Assembly: GCA_002347125.1 (NCBI GenBank)
Contig: DDXG01000067.1
Location: forward strand, 1-13,727
Origin: Phycisphaerales bacterium UBA2266
Lineage (GTDB): Bacteria; Planctomycetota; Phycisphaerae; Sedimentisphaerales; Anaerobacaceae
DNA length: 13,727 nucleotides
Reading direction: 5' to 3'
Shown here: positions 1-5,697 of the stretch, in pieces
How the letters are laid out: every line of letters starts with the position of its first letter
Position numbering within the stretch: the first letter of the stretch is position 1
The notes under the pieces: generated by a model
The model's input: the letters and a program-made list of their open reading frames with translations, nothing else
The model's database searches: none
Told to the model about the DNA's origin: nothing
Made by a program: the position numbers and the translations under genes

Positions 1-493
1 GCAGCGATTCGACCGCCGAGACGGACCAGCCAGTGATTTCACTGATCTGGGCGTGGCTCAGGTCCTCGAAACGGTGTAGCAGCACGGCGGTCCGCTGACG
101 CTCGTTCAGCTCCAGGACAGCCTGCCGCACGGCTGCGGCGGTTTCGTCTGCCTCCAGAGGGTCCCGACGAGCGGCGTTATCGGCTATGGTACCGAGGTCT
201 TCAACGGGCACAACGGCCTTGCGGCGGCGTTGGTGGTCGAGGCACAGGTTGACCACGATGCGGTAGAGCCACGTGGAGACCAGGCTTCTGCCCCGGTATC
301 GGCCTGCCGAGCGGTAGATCCTCAGAAATGCCTCTTGGGCAATGTCTTCGGCGTGGTCCCAGTCGCCCAGCATCCGATAGGCCAGGGCCAGCACGCGAGC
401 CTGGTGGCGGCGCACCAGCGTCGCCAGCGCGGCGGTGTTGCCCCGGGCCAGGTCGGCGATAAGTTCTTCGTCGTTTCTCAGGTCGTCGGCCAT
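1..493 (-). CDS. ECF-type RNA polymerase sigma factor (partial, C-terminus beyond left edge)
   Basis: The minus strand reads open from ATG at 493 to the window edge, 164 codons, starting MADDLRNDEELIADLARGN. Residues 25-90 look like sigma-70 region 2, with the core-binding helix around GDWDHAEDIAQEAFLRIYRS (43-62) and STWLYRIVVNLCLDHQRRR (73-91) as the -10-recognition and linker part. Residues 120-164 are the first part of region 4, ending in LNERQRTAVLLHRFEDLSHA and the start of the -35-binding helix-turn-helix (ISEITGWSVSAVESL). Only about the last 15-30 residues should be missing. The start codon overlaps the stop of the upstream phosphatase gene (TGATG), so translation is probably coupled. 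An anti-sigma factor, if there is one, would lie off the left edge. Its family is clear; its regulon is unknown. Confidence 0.93.
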   Translation of the reverse strand, partial: MADDLRNDEELIADLARGNTAALATLVRRHQARVLALAYRMLGDWDHAEDIAQEAFLRIYRSAGRYRGRSLVSTWLYRIVVNLCLDHQRRRKAVVPVEDLGTIADNAARRDPLEADETAAAVRQAVLELNERQRTAVLLHRFEDLSHAQISEITGWSVSAVESL

Positions 494-1131
494 CAGGGGG
501 CCAGTCCTACGTCTTTTCGCAGCCTCTCGGCGTCCAGGGTATTGATGCAGGCGACCAGATCCCGCCAGCCGCTGTAGAAGCCAAAGCCGCCGCGGGTCAT
601 CTCGTCGAGGGCCTGCTGTCGAGGCCACCCTTGGACGACGATGCGGTAGGCGGCGCACATGGTGCCCGTGCGGTCGCTGCCCCGCTGGCAATGGACGAAA
701 ACAGGCGTCTTGTTGGGGTCGGTGGCTGTCTTGAGGAACTGGACGAAATCCCTGTGCTTGGGATTCCATGTCTTCATCGTAACGTGTTCATACATCAGGC
801 CCGTGCCGACCAGTTCATCCCGGTCGCTGTGCAGGCTGCGGAGATTGAAAACGGTCCGGATGCCGATCTTCTCAAGGGCCTTCATCCCCTCGGCCGTGGG
901 CTGGGCCCCGCGATAGAGGTCGTCGCTGACCTTGTGGAAGTTCTCAATGCCTATAAGTTTAGTAGGCATGGCCCAATTATCGCTGCCGGGGATCGTCTCT
1001 CGCACGTCATTGGCCATTCCCAGGGCGGACAGCAACCACTGCCCATGCTGGATTGCCAACCATCCGCCGGCGCTCGCGGTGATTACCAGGACGGCCAAGG
1101 CAATACACAGTCTCTTGTGCCTGCGTTGCAT
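493..1131 (-). CDS. Membrane-anchored tyrosine/dual-specificity phosphatase-like protein
   Basis: 212 residues. A short basic N-terminus is followed by one hydrophobic helix (about 9-27), either an uncleaved anchor or a signal sequence, so the catalytic domain should face the periplasm. The cysteine-phosphatase signature HCX5R is present as VHCQRGSDRTGT, with catalytic Cys148 and Arg154. Upstream YRGAQPTAEGM (73-83) and IRTVFNLRSL (91-100) match the DSP/PTP-like family of bacterial secreted phosphatases. The general acid is not obvious: the expected Asp loop reads KTWNPKHRD (120-128). The substrate could be phosphoprotein, phosphoinositide or inositol phosphate; sequence alone does not decide. 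A ribosome site AAAAGGA lies 6-7 bases upstream of the ATG. The gene is first in a two-gene unit with the ECF sigma factor, with a one-base overlap. Confidence 0.88.
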   Translation of the reverse strand: MQRRHKRLCIALAVLVITASAGGWLAIQHGQWLLSALGMANDVRETIPGSDNWAMPTKLIGIENFHKVSDDLYRGAQPTAEGMKALEKIGIRTVFNLRSLHSDRDELVGTGLMYEHVTMKTWNPKHRDFVQFLKTATDPNKTPVFVHCQRGSDRTGTMCAAYRIVVQGWPRQQALDEMTRGGFGFYSGWRDLVACINTLDAERLRKDVGLAP

Positions 1132-1444
1132 CCTATGTCCTTTTCTTGCCAGACCTTATGCCCACAACGCCCGATACCGGCGGCGGCTTGCCGGGCGGGA
1201 TACACCACCATGATGCAAATACGTCGCCGACGTGTCCAGCGCCGGCTCGGGAAAACCGTCTTACCGAGGGGATTGTCCGCTGGTCCAGGCGGCCGACAGA
1301 AATACCCTCCCTTTTTCCCGCAAGGACCGCAGGGCGCGCCACATCAGGGCGTCTAATGCGGTGATTGCCTGACATGAGGACCTGAAGCAGGCTTCACAGG
1401 TAAATCGACTTTGGGCAACCTTCTCTATTGAAAAGGGGACAATA
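1132..1444. other. Divergent intergenic region
   Basis: This gap of 313 bases separates the leftward phosphatase/sigma pair from the rightward Met-rich operon, so it should hold both promoters. I could not find a convincing -35/-10 pair in either direction. Short open frames cross it on both strands, but they lack ribosome sites and their translations (rich in Arg and Pro) look like non-coding GC-rich DNA. The one structured element seen is the dyad at 1380-1401. Confidence 0.6.
1380..1401. promoter_or_regulatory. Dyad upstream of Met-rich operon, possible operator
   Basis: Two nested inverted repeats overlap here. The outer arms are ACCTG (1380-1384) and CAGGT (1397-1401). Inside them lies TGAAGC-AG-GCTTCA (1383-1396), a perfect 6-2-6 dyad. 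It ends 43 bases before the ATG of the Met/Gly-rich gene. Size and symmetry suit a dimeric regulator, for example a metal-responsive one, but no flanking promoter hexamers with proper spacing were recognised, so the role is a guess. Confidence 0.3.
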
Positions 1445-2101
1445 ATGAAAGCGCATGTGATTGTGGTGCTGGCGATGGCGGCGGCGGTGGCTTGGCCGGC
1501 GGGAAGCATTAAAGCCATGGAGGCGGGCATGCAGAGCGGGTCAGGGGCGGTGGCCGACGCCCTCGAGCCGAGCCCCGACGAGCCGTCCGTTGGGATAGGC
1601 GGCGGTCGCGGCATGGGGCTGGGTCGCGGTGCGATGGGCGGGCGAGGAATGGGCGCGGGCCGGATGGGCGGCCAGGCAATGGGAATGGGTATGGGGCGGA
1701 TTGCGGCTCAAGACATGGATGCCCAGGCGGCTCCGGACCAGATCGCGAGCCCCCAGGCTTGGGATTGTCCTCTGTACGGCCAGGGTATGGCCGGCGGCGG
1801 CCGGATGCAGGGCCGGGGCATGATGCAGGGGCAAGGCAGGATGCGAGGCGGCGCGGGGATGGGCAGCTGTCCGATGTGCGGCCAGTGTATGTACGGGCAG
1901 GGCGTCGGCTCACCCGGAGGACGCGGCATGGGAATGGGCGGTCACGGCCTTATGATGGGGCGGGGCGCACGCATGGGCGGTCGCGGTATGATGGGTGGCC
2001 GCATGGGCGGCCAGGGCATGATGATGCGCCGCGGCGGCGGGATGCGTGGGCAGGGCATGATGATGCGCGGCGGCGGCGGATGGGGTCGGGGTCTTTGGTG
2101 A
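1445..2101 (+). CDS. Exported Met/Gly-rich protein with CxxCxxC cluster (putative metal binding)
   Basis: 218 residues. The N-terminus (MKAHVIVVLAMAAAVAWPAG) is a signal peptide, probably cleaved after SIKA near residue 24. The mature chain is low in complexity: about 35 Met in all (16%), mostly in GMG, GMM, MGGR and GMMM units mixed with Gly and Arg (residues 52-84 and 115-210). Four Cys occur: C108 (DCPLYG) and C142/C145/C148 (SCPMCGQCMYG). Met-rich and Cys-rich exported proteins commonly bind soft metals such as Cu(I) or Ag(I); that role is inferred here. A GGGG ribosome site lies 6 bases before the ATG, supporting this start. First gene of a row of three small exported proteins. It resembles no named family that I can identify, and biased composition makes homology hard to judge. 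Confidence 0.8.
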   Translation: MKAHVIVVLAMAAAVAWPAGSIKAMEAGMQSGSGAVADALEPSPDEPSVGIGGGRGMGLGRGAMGGRGMGAGRMGGQAMGMGMGRIAAQDMDAQAAPDQIASPQAWDCPLYGQGMAGGGRMQGRGMMQGQGRMRGGAGMGSCPMCGQCMYGQGVGSPGGRGMGMGGHGLMMGRGARMGGRGMMGGRMGGQGMMMRRGGGMRGQGMMMRGGGGWGRGLW

Positions 2102-2146
2102 GGCAATCTTCGCGCAAGAATCGCATAAGGAAACAGGAGGCAAATG

Positions 2147-2812
2147 ATGTTTCGACAAAGACATTCTGGCTGGGTCCTTATCGTGTCGATCCTGCTGGCT
2201 GCAACGTCCATGGGGCGGGCGCAGCGCGGGATGGGCGATTCTGCGGGCATTGCGCAACGTGCCGTCAAACCCGATGCGGCCTGGGTGGACGGGCGCATCG
2301 TCTCGGTCGAGACGGGGCCCTGTGCCAAGACGACGGGCAGGAGTTCCATCGGTACGCATGTGATCCTTCGAACATCGCAAGGCGATGAATGCAACATGCA
2401 CCTCGGTCCGGCCGGCATGGTCCGCGAGGCTGTCGAGTCGTTGACAGAAGGGGACTCCGTGCGGGCAAGGGTGTTTCGAACGGACGCAATGCCGCAAGGC
2501 CATTGCGTCTGTATCGAGATGATATCAGGTGGCAAGACCGTGGTGTTACGCGATGATGGCCTCAGACCCGTCTGGGCGGGCCGGATGCCGCGGGGTGTCG
2601 ATACTAACGTGGATTCACGGCCGTCGGCGGCGCCCGGTGAGTCCGAAAGACTGCGGCTGGGATACGCCGGCGGGCGTGGAAACCGAGGTGGCCGTATGCC
2701 GGCAAGCGTTGCGCCCCCGGCCCGTGGCACGGGGCGACGCGCCAATCGAGGCCCCCAGCCGATGGCCGGCCGTGGTAGGGGATGGGGCCGGGGTTTTGGC
2801 GTGGGAGGCTGA
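2147..2812 (+). CDS. Exported hypothetical protein, beta-rich domain plus RG-rich tail
   Basis: 221 residues from ATG at 2147; this start sits 6 bases after AGGAGG (2135-2140), while the overlapping ATG at 2144 is only 3 bases away. A signal peptide ends near SMGRA (about residue 24). Residues 46-145 form a compact domain: VDGRIVSVETGPC, GTHVILRTSQGDE, NMHLGPAGMV, then KTVVLRDDGLRPVWAG. This pattern (GxxxSVExxPC, GTHxxLxTxxG, HLGP, KTxxLRDxxGxPxW) looks like a small beta-rich, OB-like family I have seen in anaerobic bacteria but cannot name. The tail (from about 165) is rich in Arg and Gly, ending GRGRGWGRGFGVGG. It follows the Met-rich gene by 45 bases, probably co-transcribed. The shared GRG-type composition suggests the two act together in the envelope. 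Function unknown. Confidence 0.8.
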   Translation: MFRQRHSGWVLIVSILLAATSMGRAQRGMGDSAGIAQRAVKPDAAWVDGRIVSVETGPCAKTTGRSSIGTHVILRTSQGDECNMHLGPAGMVREAVESLTEGDSVRARVFRTDAMPQGHCVCIEMISGGKTVVLRDDGLRPVWAGRMPRGVDTNVDSRPSAAPGESERLRLGYAGGRGNRGGRMPASVAPPARGTGRRANRGPQPMAGRGRGWGRGFGVGG

Positions 2813-2909
2813 TGCCCACAGTAGGATGTCCCCCAGGGTCTCGCCGGGTGTTCCGCGGGATGACTATGAAGTGAACCATGAACAGTGTCGAAGCGAAAGG
2901 AGGTCATAC

Positions 2910-3188
2910 ATGAGGAAAACAGGATTATTGCTGTTGGCGGTTGTGGTGGCGGTAGTGGCCACGTGGGCCGCATACGGGCAAGCTCAGGGCCGCGGGCCGA
3001 CCGTGGCCGAGCCACCCGCCGGCTGCGCGATGGTTTGCCAACCGGCCGGTTGCGGCGGCGCCGGCTGCCCGGAGTGTCCGCGTTTCGTGGACGAAGACGG
3101 CGATGGAGTATGCGATATGGCGGCGGCGTGCGGCCGAGGCGCTGAACGCGGCGGATGCCGGGCGCGCAGAGGCCGCTGCGGGAGGTAG
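2910..3188 (+). CDS. Small exported Cys-rich protein with EF-hand-like DxDxDG loop
   Basis: 92 residues. The start is well fixed: AAAGGAGGT (2896-2904) lies 5 bases before the ATG. The frame is open further upstream to 2529, but that part overlaps the previous gene and lacks a ribosome site. A signal peptide (MRKTGLLLLAVVVAVVATWA) ends near AYGQA. The mature part has nine Cys (39, 43, 48, 53, 56, 68, 74, 83, 90) and one calcium-loop-like motif FVDEDGDGVCD (59-69; D61, D63, D65, D69). Such FVDxDGDGxCD motifs recur in small exported Gly/Cys-rich proteins of anaerobes. It lies 97 bases after the preceding gene and forms the third member of the row. Metal or calcium binding is inferred from composition; the precise role is unknown. 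Confidence 0.75.
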   Translation: MRKTGLLLLAVVVAVVATWAAYGQAQGRGPTVAEPPAGCAMVCQPAGCGGAGCPECPRFVDEDGDGVCDMAAACGRGAERGGCRARRGRCGR

Positions 3189-3205
3189 ACGCTGCTCTAT
3201 AGCTA

Positions 3206-3238
3206 GCTGCCGGGCGAAGATGAAGTTGCCGCGGCAGC
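3206..3238 (+). terminator. Hairpin after the small Cys-rich gene
   Basis: GCTGCCG (3206-3212) pairs with CGGCAGC (3232-3238), and the stem can extend inward by GGC/GCC with one bulged G. It begins 17 bases after the stop codon. No U-run follows (GTTCTGG), so it is not a canonical rho-independent terminator; it could end or stabilise the three-gene transcript. Confidence 0.3.
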
Positions 3239-3448
3239 GTTCTGGCATTGCCAATCTCGACGGCGGCGCCTGGATACGTGAAGCTGTCTCCTGGGGGCGG
3301 CCGAACGGGTGCGGGCGCTGCCGTCGTTTCTGGTTATCCGGAAGGGTCGGCGGGCCGCGGTGCTTGATTTGTGTCTGCGTCTTTCGTAAGCTGGCGGTTC
3401 GCGTGCGGGCTATCCGCACGGAAATCCGCATGGACGCAGGACGCAGGC

Positions 3449-5104
3449 TTGAAGTCACGGACAACGGCAAAGGTGGTTGGGGCGGCGATCGTGTTGGCGG
3501 GCGTCTGCGCGACGGCCGTGGCCTTGTCGCCGGAGGGAGGGCAGTCTCAGCCGGTCTGGTACAGCGTGGTTCCGCCCATGCTGGCGATTCTGCTGGCGTT
3601 TCTGACCCATCATGTGATTGCGAGCCTGGGTATCGCGCTTCTGGTAGGGGGATTGCTCTGCCGCGTTCCGGGCGGGCCGCTGGATATCGGCAACTGGTGG
3701 GCGGGCATTGCGGGCGTGGCAGGATGTGTCGGCGGGACGCTCAGCCGCCGGGGCAACCTGCTGATCCTGGCGTTCATTCCGCCGATCTTCATGATGATCG
3801 AAACCATCATGGCATCGGGGGGGTTCGCGGGCATTATCCGCCGGCTTCTGCGGTGGGTGCACGGCCGGCGCTCGGCGGAACTGGCGACGGTGCTCATGGG
3901 CATCCTGTGCTTCATCGACGACTACGCCAACGCCATCGTGGTCGGTTCGATGATGCAGCCGGTCACGGACCGGTTCAGAATCAGCCGCGAGAAGCTGGCC
4001 TTTCTGGTGGATGCGACCAGTGCGCCGGTGTCGGGTCTGGCGGTGGTCAGCACGTGGATCGCCTACGAGGTGGGATTGTTTGGCGATATGGCCGTGCAAC
4101 TGGGCATCGACAAGACCGGCTATGGCATGTTCTTCGATGCGCTGCGTTTTCGATTCTATTGTCTTCTGATGCTGTTTTTCGTCATGGCGGCGGCGATTTT
4201 GCGGACGGATTTCGGACCGATGCGGAGGACCCGCCCAGTCGCGGCCGAGGGCGGTGCTCCTGGTCCCGGCGGCGATCCGAGTCGGATACCGGGCGACGGC
4301 CTTGCCCGCAACGCCCTGATTCCCCTGGCGGGCCTGATCGGTTTCCACATGACCGGTCTGTGGGTCGACGGTGGCGGGCCGCGGTTGCTGCGGGAGGGGG
4401 CTTCGGGCCTGTCGCTGGGCTACTGGCGGGATGTCATCAGTGCCGCCGAGCACAGTACGATGATTCTGGCGATGGCGGCGCTGTTCGGACTTGGGCTGGC
4501 GCTGGTCTGTGGGACCGTCTCCGGCCGCATGGGCCGCTGTGTCGTCCGGACGTGCCTGTGGCGGGGCCTCAAGCGGGCGATTCTCCCATCGATCATATTG
4601 ACCCTGGCTTGGTCGCTGAAAACCTGTTGCGACGCCCTGCGGACCGGCGAGTTCCTGGCCGCGGTGCTGTCCGAGCGGGTCAGCGGGGCGTGGTTTCCGG
4701 CCATTCTGTTCCTGGCGGCGTCTGTGACGTCCTTTGCGACAGGGACCAGTTGGGGGACAATGGCGATTCTGATACCCACCACCATCCCCGTAGCCTTCGC
4801 CCTCGATGGCGGCGTGTACGGAATGGTCACCATGATCAGTCTTGGGGCCGTCCTCGATGGGGCCATCTTCGGGGACCATTGCTCGCCCATCTCGGACACG
4901 ACGATCCTGAGTTCCGTGGCCTGCAACTGCCCCTTGATGGACCATGTGCGGACCCAGTTGCCCTACAGCCTGACCGTGGCCGCCGCGGCCGTGGTCTGCT
5001 GCTATATTCCGGCGGGCCGTGGCCTGTCATCAGGCGTCGGCGCGGGTGTCGGGGCTGCGGCCATTCTTGCCGTGCTGTTGGTCTGCCGGCGGTCGGGTGA
5101 GTGA
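3449..5104 (+). CDS. Na+/H+ antiporter, NhaC family
   Basis: Integral membrane antiporter exchanging Na+ for H+, expected in the cytoplasmic membrane. From TTG at 3449 it has 551 residues, starting (L/M)KSRTTAKVVGAAIVLAG, a normal positively charged N-terminus before the first helix; GCAGGA lies about 7 bases upstream. A GTG at 3371 would add 26 residues (577) but has no ribosome site and an atypical sequence. Family hallmarks are visible: FIDDYAN (155-161), DATSAPVSGLAVVSTWIAYE (188-207), SFATGTSWGTMAILIP (428-443) and GAIFGDHCSPISDTTILSS (471-489), within roughly a dozen hydrophobic helices. A loop around 257-284, rich in Arg, Gly and Pro, separates the two halves. Length is at the upper end for the family. 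No partner gene is adjacent; it is separated from the small exported proteins by 260 bases with no recognised function. Confidence 0.9.
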   Translation: MKSRTTAKVVGAAIVLAGVCATAVALSPEGGQSQPVWYSVVPPMLAILLAFLTHHVIASLGIALLVGGLLCRVPGGPLDIGNWWAGIAGVAGCVGGTLSRRGNLLILAFIPPIFMMIETIMASGGFAGIIRRLLRWVHGRRSAELATVLMGILCFIDDYANAIVVGSMMQPVTDRFRISREKLAFLVDATSAPVSGLAVVSTWIAYEVGLFGDMAVQLGIDKTGYGMFFDALRFRFYCLLMLFFVMAAAILRTDFGPMRRTRPVAAEGGAPGPGGDPSRIPGDGLARNALIPLAGLIGFHMTGLWVDGGGPRLLREGASGLSLGYWRDVISAAEHSTMILAMAALFGLGLALVCGTVSGRMGRCVVRTCLWRGLKRAILPSIILTLAWSLKTCCDALRTGEFLAAVLSERVSGAWFPAILFLAASVTSFATGTSWGTMAILIPTTIPVAFALDGGVYGMVTMISLGAVLDGAIFGDHCSPISDTTILSSVACNCPLMDHVRTQLPYSLTVAAAAVVCCYIPAGRGLSSGVGAGVGAAAILAVLLVCRRSGE

Positions 5105-5106
5105 AT

Positions 5107-5132
5107 GTGCCCGGTGATATGACCCGGCGCAC
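5107..5132 (+). terminator. Terminator-like hairpin after the antiporter gene
   Basis: GTGC-CCGG (5107-5114) can pair with CCGG-c-GCAC (5124-5132), an 8-bp stem with one bulged C and a 9-base loop. It starts 2 bases after the antiporter stop codon. The downstream sequence AGTCTCATTG has no proper U-tract, so termination would be inefficient or rho-assisted. Confidence 0.4.
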
Positions 5133-5179
5133 AGTCTCATTGCTGCAGGGCCATCATGGCCACGCTACTGGATGAACCG

Positions 5180-5207
5180 AAAGTGCAAAGCCCAAAGCGT
5201 AAAGCCA
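5180..5207 (+). repeat. Heptamer tandem repeat AAAGNNN x4
   Basis: Four exact-period units read AAAGTGC, AAAGCCC, AAAGCGT and AAAGCCA (5180-5186, 5187-5193, 5194-5200, 5201-5207). The first four bases are invariant and the last three vary. It resembles the short tandemly repeated heptamers known from other bacterial intergenic regions. Confidence 0.7.
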
Positions 5208-5250
5208 CGACCCAGAAGCCCAAACCTCACGCGCACATCGGCAACGACTC

Positions 5251-5343
5251 TGTCATGCCTGCGCAGGCAGGCATCCAGTGCGCCTGATGGCCACCGACGA
5301 CCTCCAGGCTCGGTCTGGACCCCATGCCTTCGCAGGGGTGACA
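5251..5343. repeat. MITE/REP-like imperfect inverted repeat
   Basis: The left end is TGTCATGCCTGCGCAGGCAG (5251-5270) followed by GCATCCAG. The right end, CTGGACCCCATGCCTTCG (5315-5332) followed by CAGGGGTGACA, is its imperfect reverse complement, closing with TGACA at 5339-5343. The left arm contains a perfect palindrome GCCTGCGCAGGC (5257-5268). Elements of the form GTCATxCCTGCGxAGGCAGG...TGGA...CCTTCGCxGGxxTGACA are widespread dispersed repeats in bacteria. No coding capacity and no clear target-site duplication. Transcribed, it could fold into a long hairpin. Confidence 0.65.
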
Positions 5344-5403
5344 TCGTTACTTCCTTGCTCAACAGCGATGGTGAACGTTGAAGGACGCAAGCCAGGGGCC
5401 TGA

Positions 5404-5557
5404 TTGCCTATCTTGCCTAGATTGTCTAAGTTTGGCTTTGTTTTTCATTTTCGACTCTGGTGTCGGGTGTGGGTCACTGGCTTACGCTTGCGTATGTTGC
5501 CCAAGTTGCCTGAGTTTGGGTTTGTTTTTCATTCTTCGGGTCGGGTGGGGGTTGCTG
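5404..5557. repeat. Duplicated block, two diverged copies about 84 bases apart, with 9-bp repeats
   Basis: Copy one begins with 9-bp units TTGCCTATC, TTGCCTAGA, TTGTCTAAG (5404-5430) and runs into TTTGGCTTTGTTTTTCATT (5431-5449), then a TCGGGTG segment. Copy two has TTGCCCAAG, TTGCCTGAG (5497-5514) and TTTGGGTTTGTTTTTCATT (5515-5533), then a similar TCGGGTGGG segment. The T-rich cores differ at one base of 19 and are offset by 84 bases. This indicates a local duplication of a repeat-containing unit. Confidence 0.65.
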
Positions 5558-5596
5558 GATACTTGATACTGGATACTCGATGCTGGATTCGGGATT
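5555..5596 (+). repeat. Heptamer tandem repeat, consensus CTGGATA x6
   Basis: Six consecutive 7-base units: CTGGATA, CTTGATA, CTGGATA, CTCGATG, CTGGATT and CGGGATT. The GAT core is invariant in all six. It has the same period as the AAAGNNN array further left, but an unrelated sequence. Confidence 0.75.
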
Positions 5597-5624
5597 TGGG
5601 GCTCTCTCGCCATGTCGGGGGTGT

Positions 5625-5653
5625 ATTATACCCGGTTTGGGTGGGATAGTCAA
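5625..5653 (-). promoter_or_regulatory. Near-consensus sigma-70 promoter, leftward, without a downstream gene
   Basis: On the minus strand TTGACT (5653-5648) is followed by a 17-base spacer and a perfect TATAAT (5630-5625). Transcription should begin near 5618 and run left through the tandem and inverted repeats. It lies about 45 bases past the stop of the leftward ligase gene. The -10 box sits inside a near-palindrome, GGGTGTATTATACCC (5619-5633), which may be an operator. No credible leftward open frame follows before the antiporter gene. Confidence 0.55.
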
Positions 5654-5697
5654 GGGGCTTGGGCGGCGAAGCATGTCAGTGGTTCACGTCATAATAC

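Larger units (their letters stand above)
5105..5697. other. Repeat-rich intergenic region, 593 bases
   Basis: This stretch lies between the rightward antiporter gene and the leftward ligase gene. No credible gene was found: short frames on both strands run through repeats and translate to low-complexity sequence. In order it holds a terminator-like hairpin, a 7-bp tandem repeat, a MITE-like inverted repeat, two copies of a block with 9-bp repeats, a second 7-bp tandem array and a leftward promoter. Base use is less GC-rich than in the flanking genes, with T-rich runs at 5431-5450 and 5515-5534. Confidence 0.75.

Noticed and set aside
631..1356. 241-residue plus-strand open frame opposite the phosphatase
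   Set aside because: Opposite a gene with a clear HCX5R phosphatase motif; no ribosome site or family features.
1445..2101. Glycine-rich low-complexity sequence as a non-coding repeat tract
   Set aside because: Signal peptide, a ribosome site at proper distance, conserved-looking Cys clusters and an intact frame favour a real gene.
1942..3015. 357-residue minus-strand open frame across the exported-protein row
   Set aside because: Antisense to three genes with signal peptides and ribosome sites; Pro/Arg/His-rich translation is the complement of Gly/Met-rich coding sequence.
3189..3448. Possible riboswitch upstream of the Na+/H+ antiporter
   Set aside because: A hairpin is present near the left end, but I could not match the sequence to a known ion-responsive riboswitch.
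3455..4945. 496-residue open frame antisense to the antiporter gene
   Set aside because: It mirrors a well-supported NhaC gene; the translation is rich in Arg, His, Gln and Pro without domain motifs, as expected for the complement of a GC-rich membrane-protein gene.
3103..5100. 665-residue open frame on the plus strand overlapping the antiporter and the small Cys-rich gene
   Set aside because: It runs out of frame through both supported genes, with Arg/Gly-rich low-complexity translation and no membrane helices or motifs.
5165..5362. Small minus-strand frame of 65 codons across the MITE-like repeat
   Set aside because: The frame is produced by the inverted repeat and the heptamer array, and it has no ribosome site.
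5180..5596. CRISPR array
   Set aside because: Repeat periods are 7, 9 and 84 bases with diverged units; there are no regular spacers and no cas genes.
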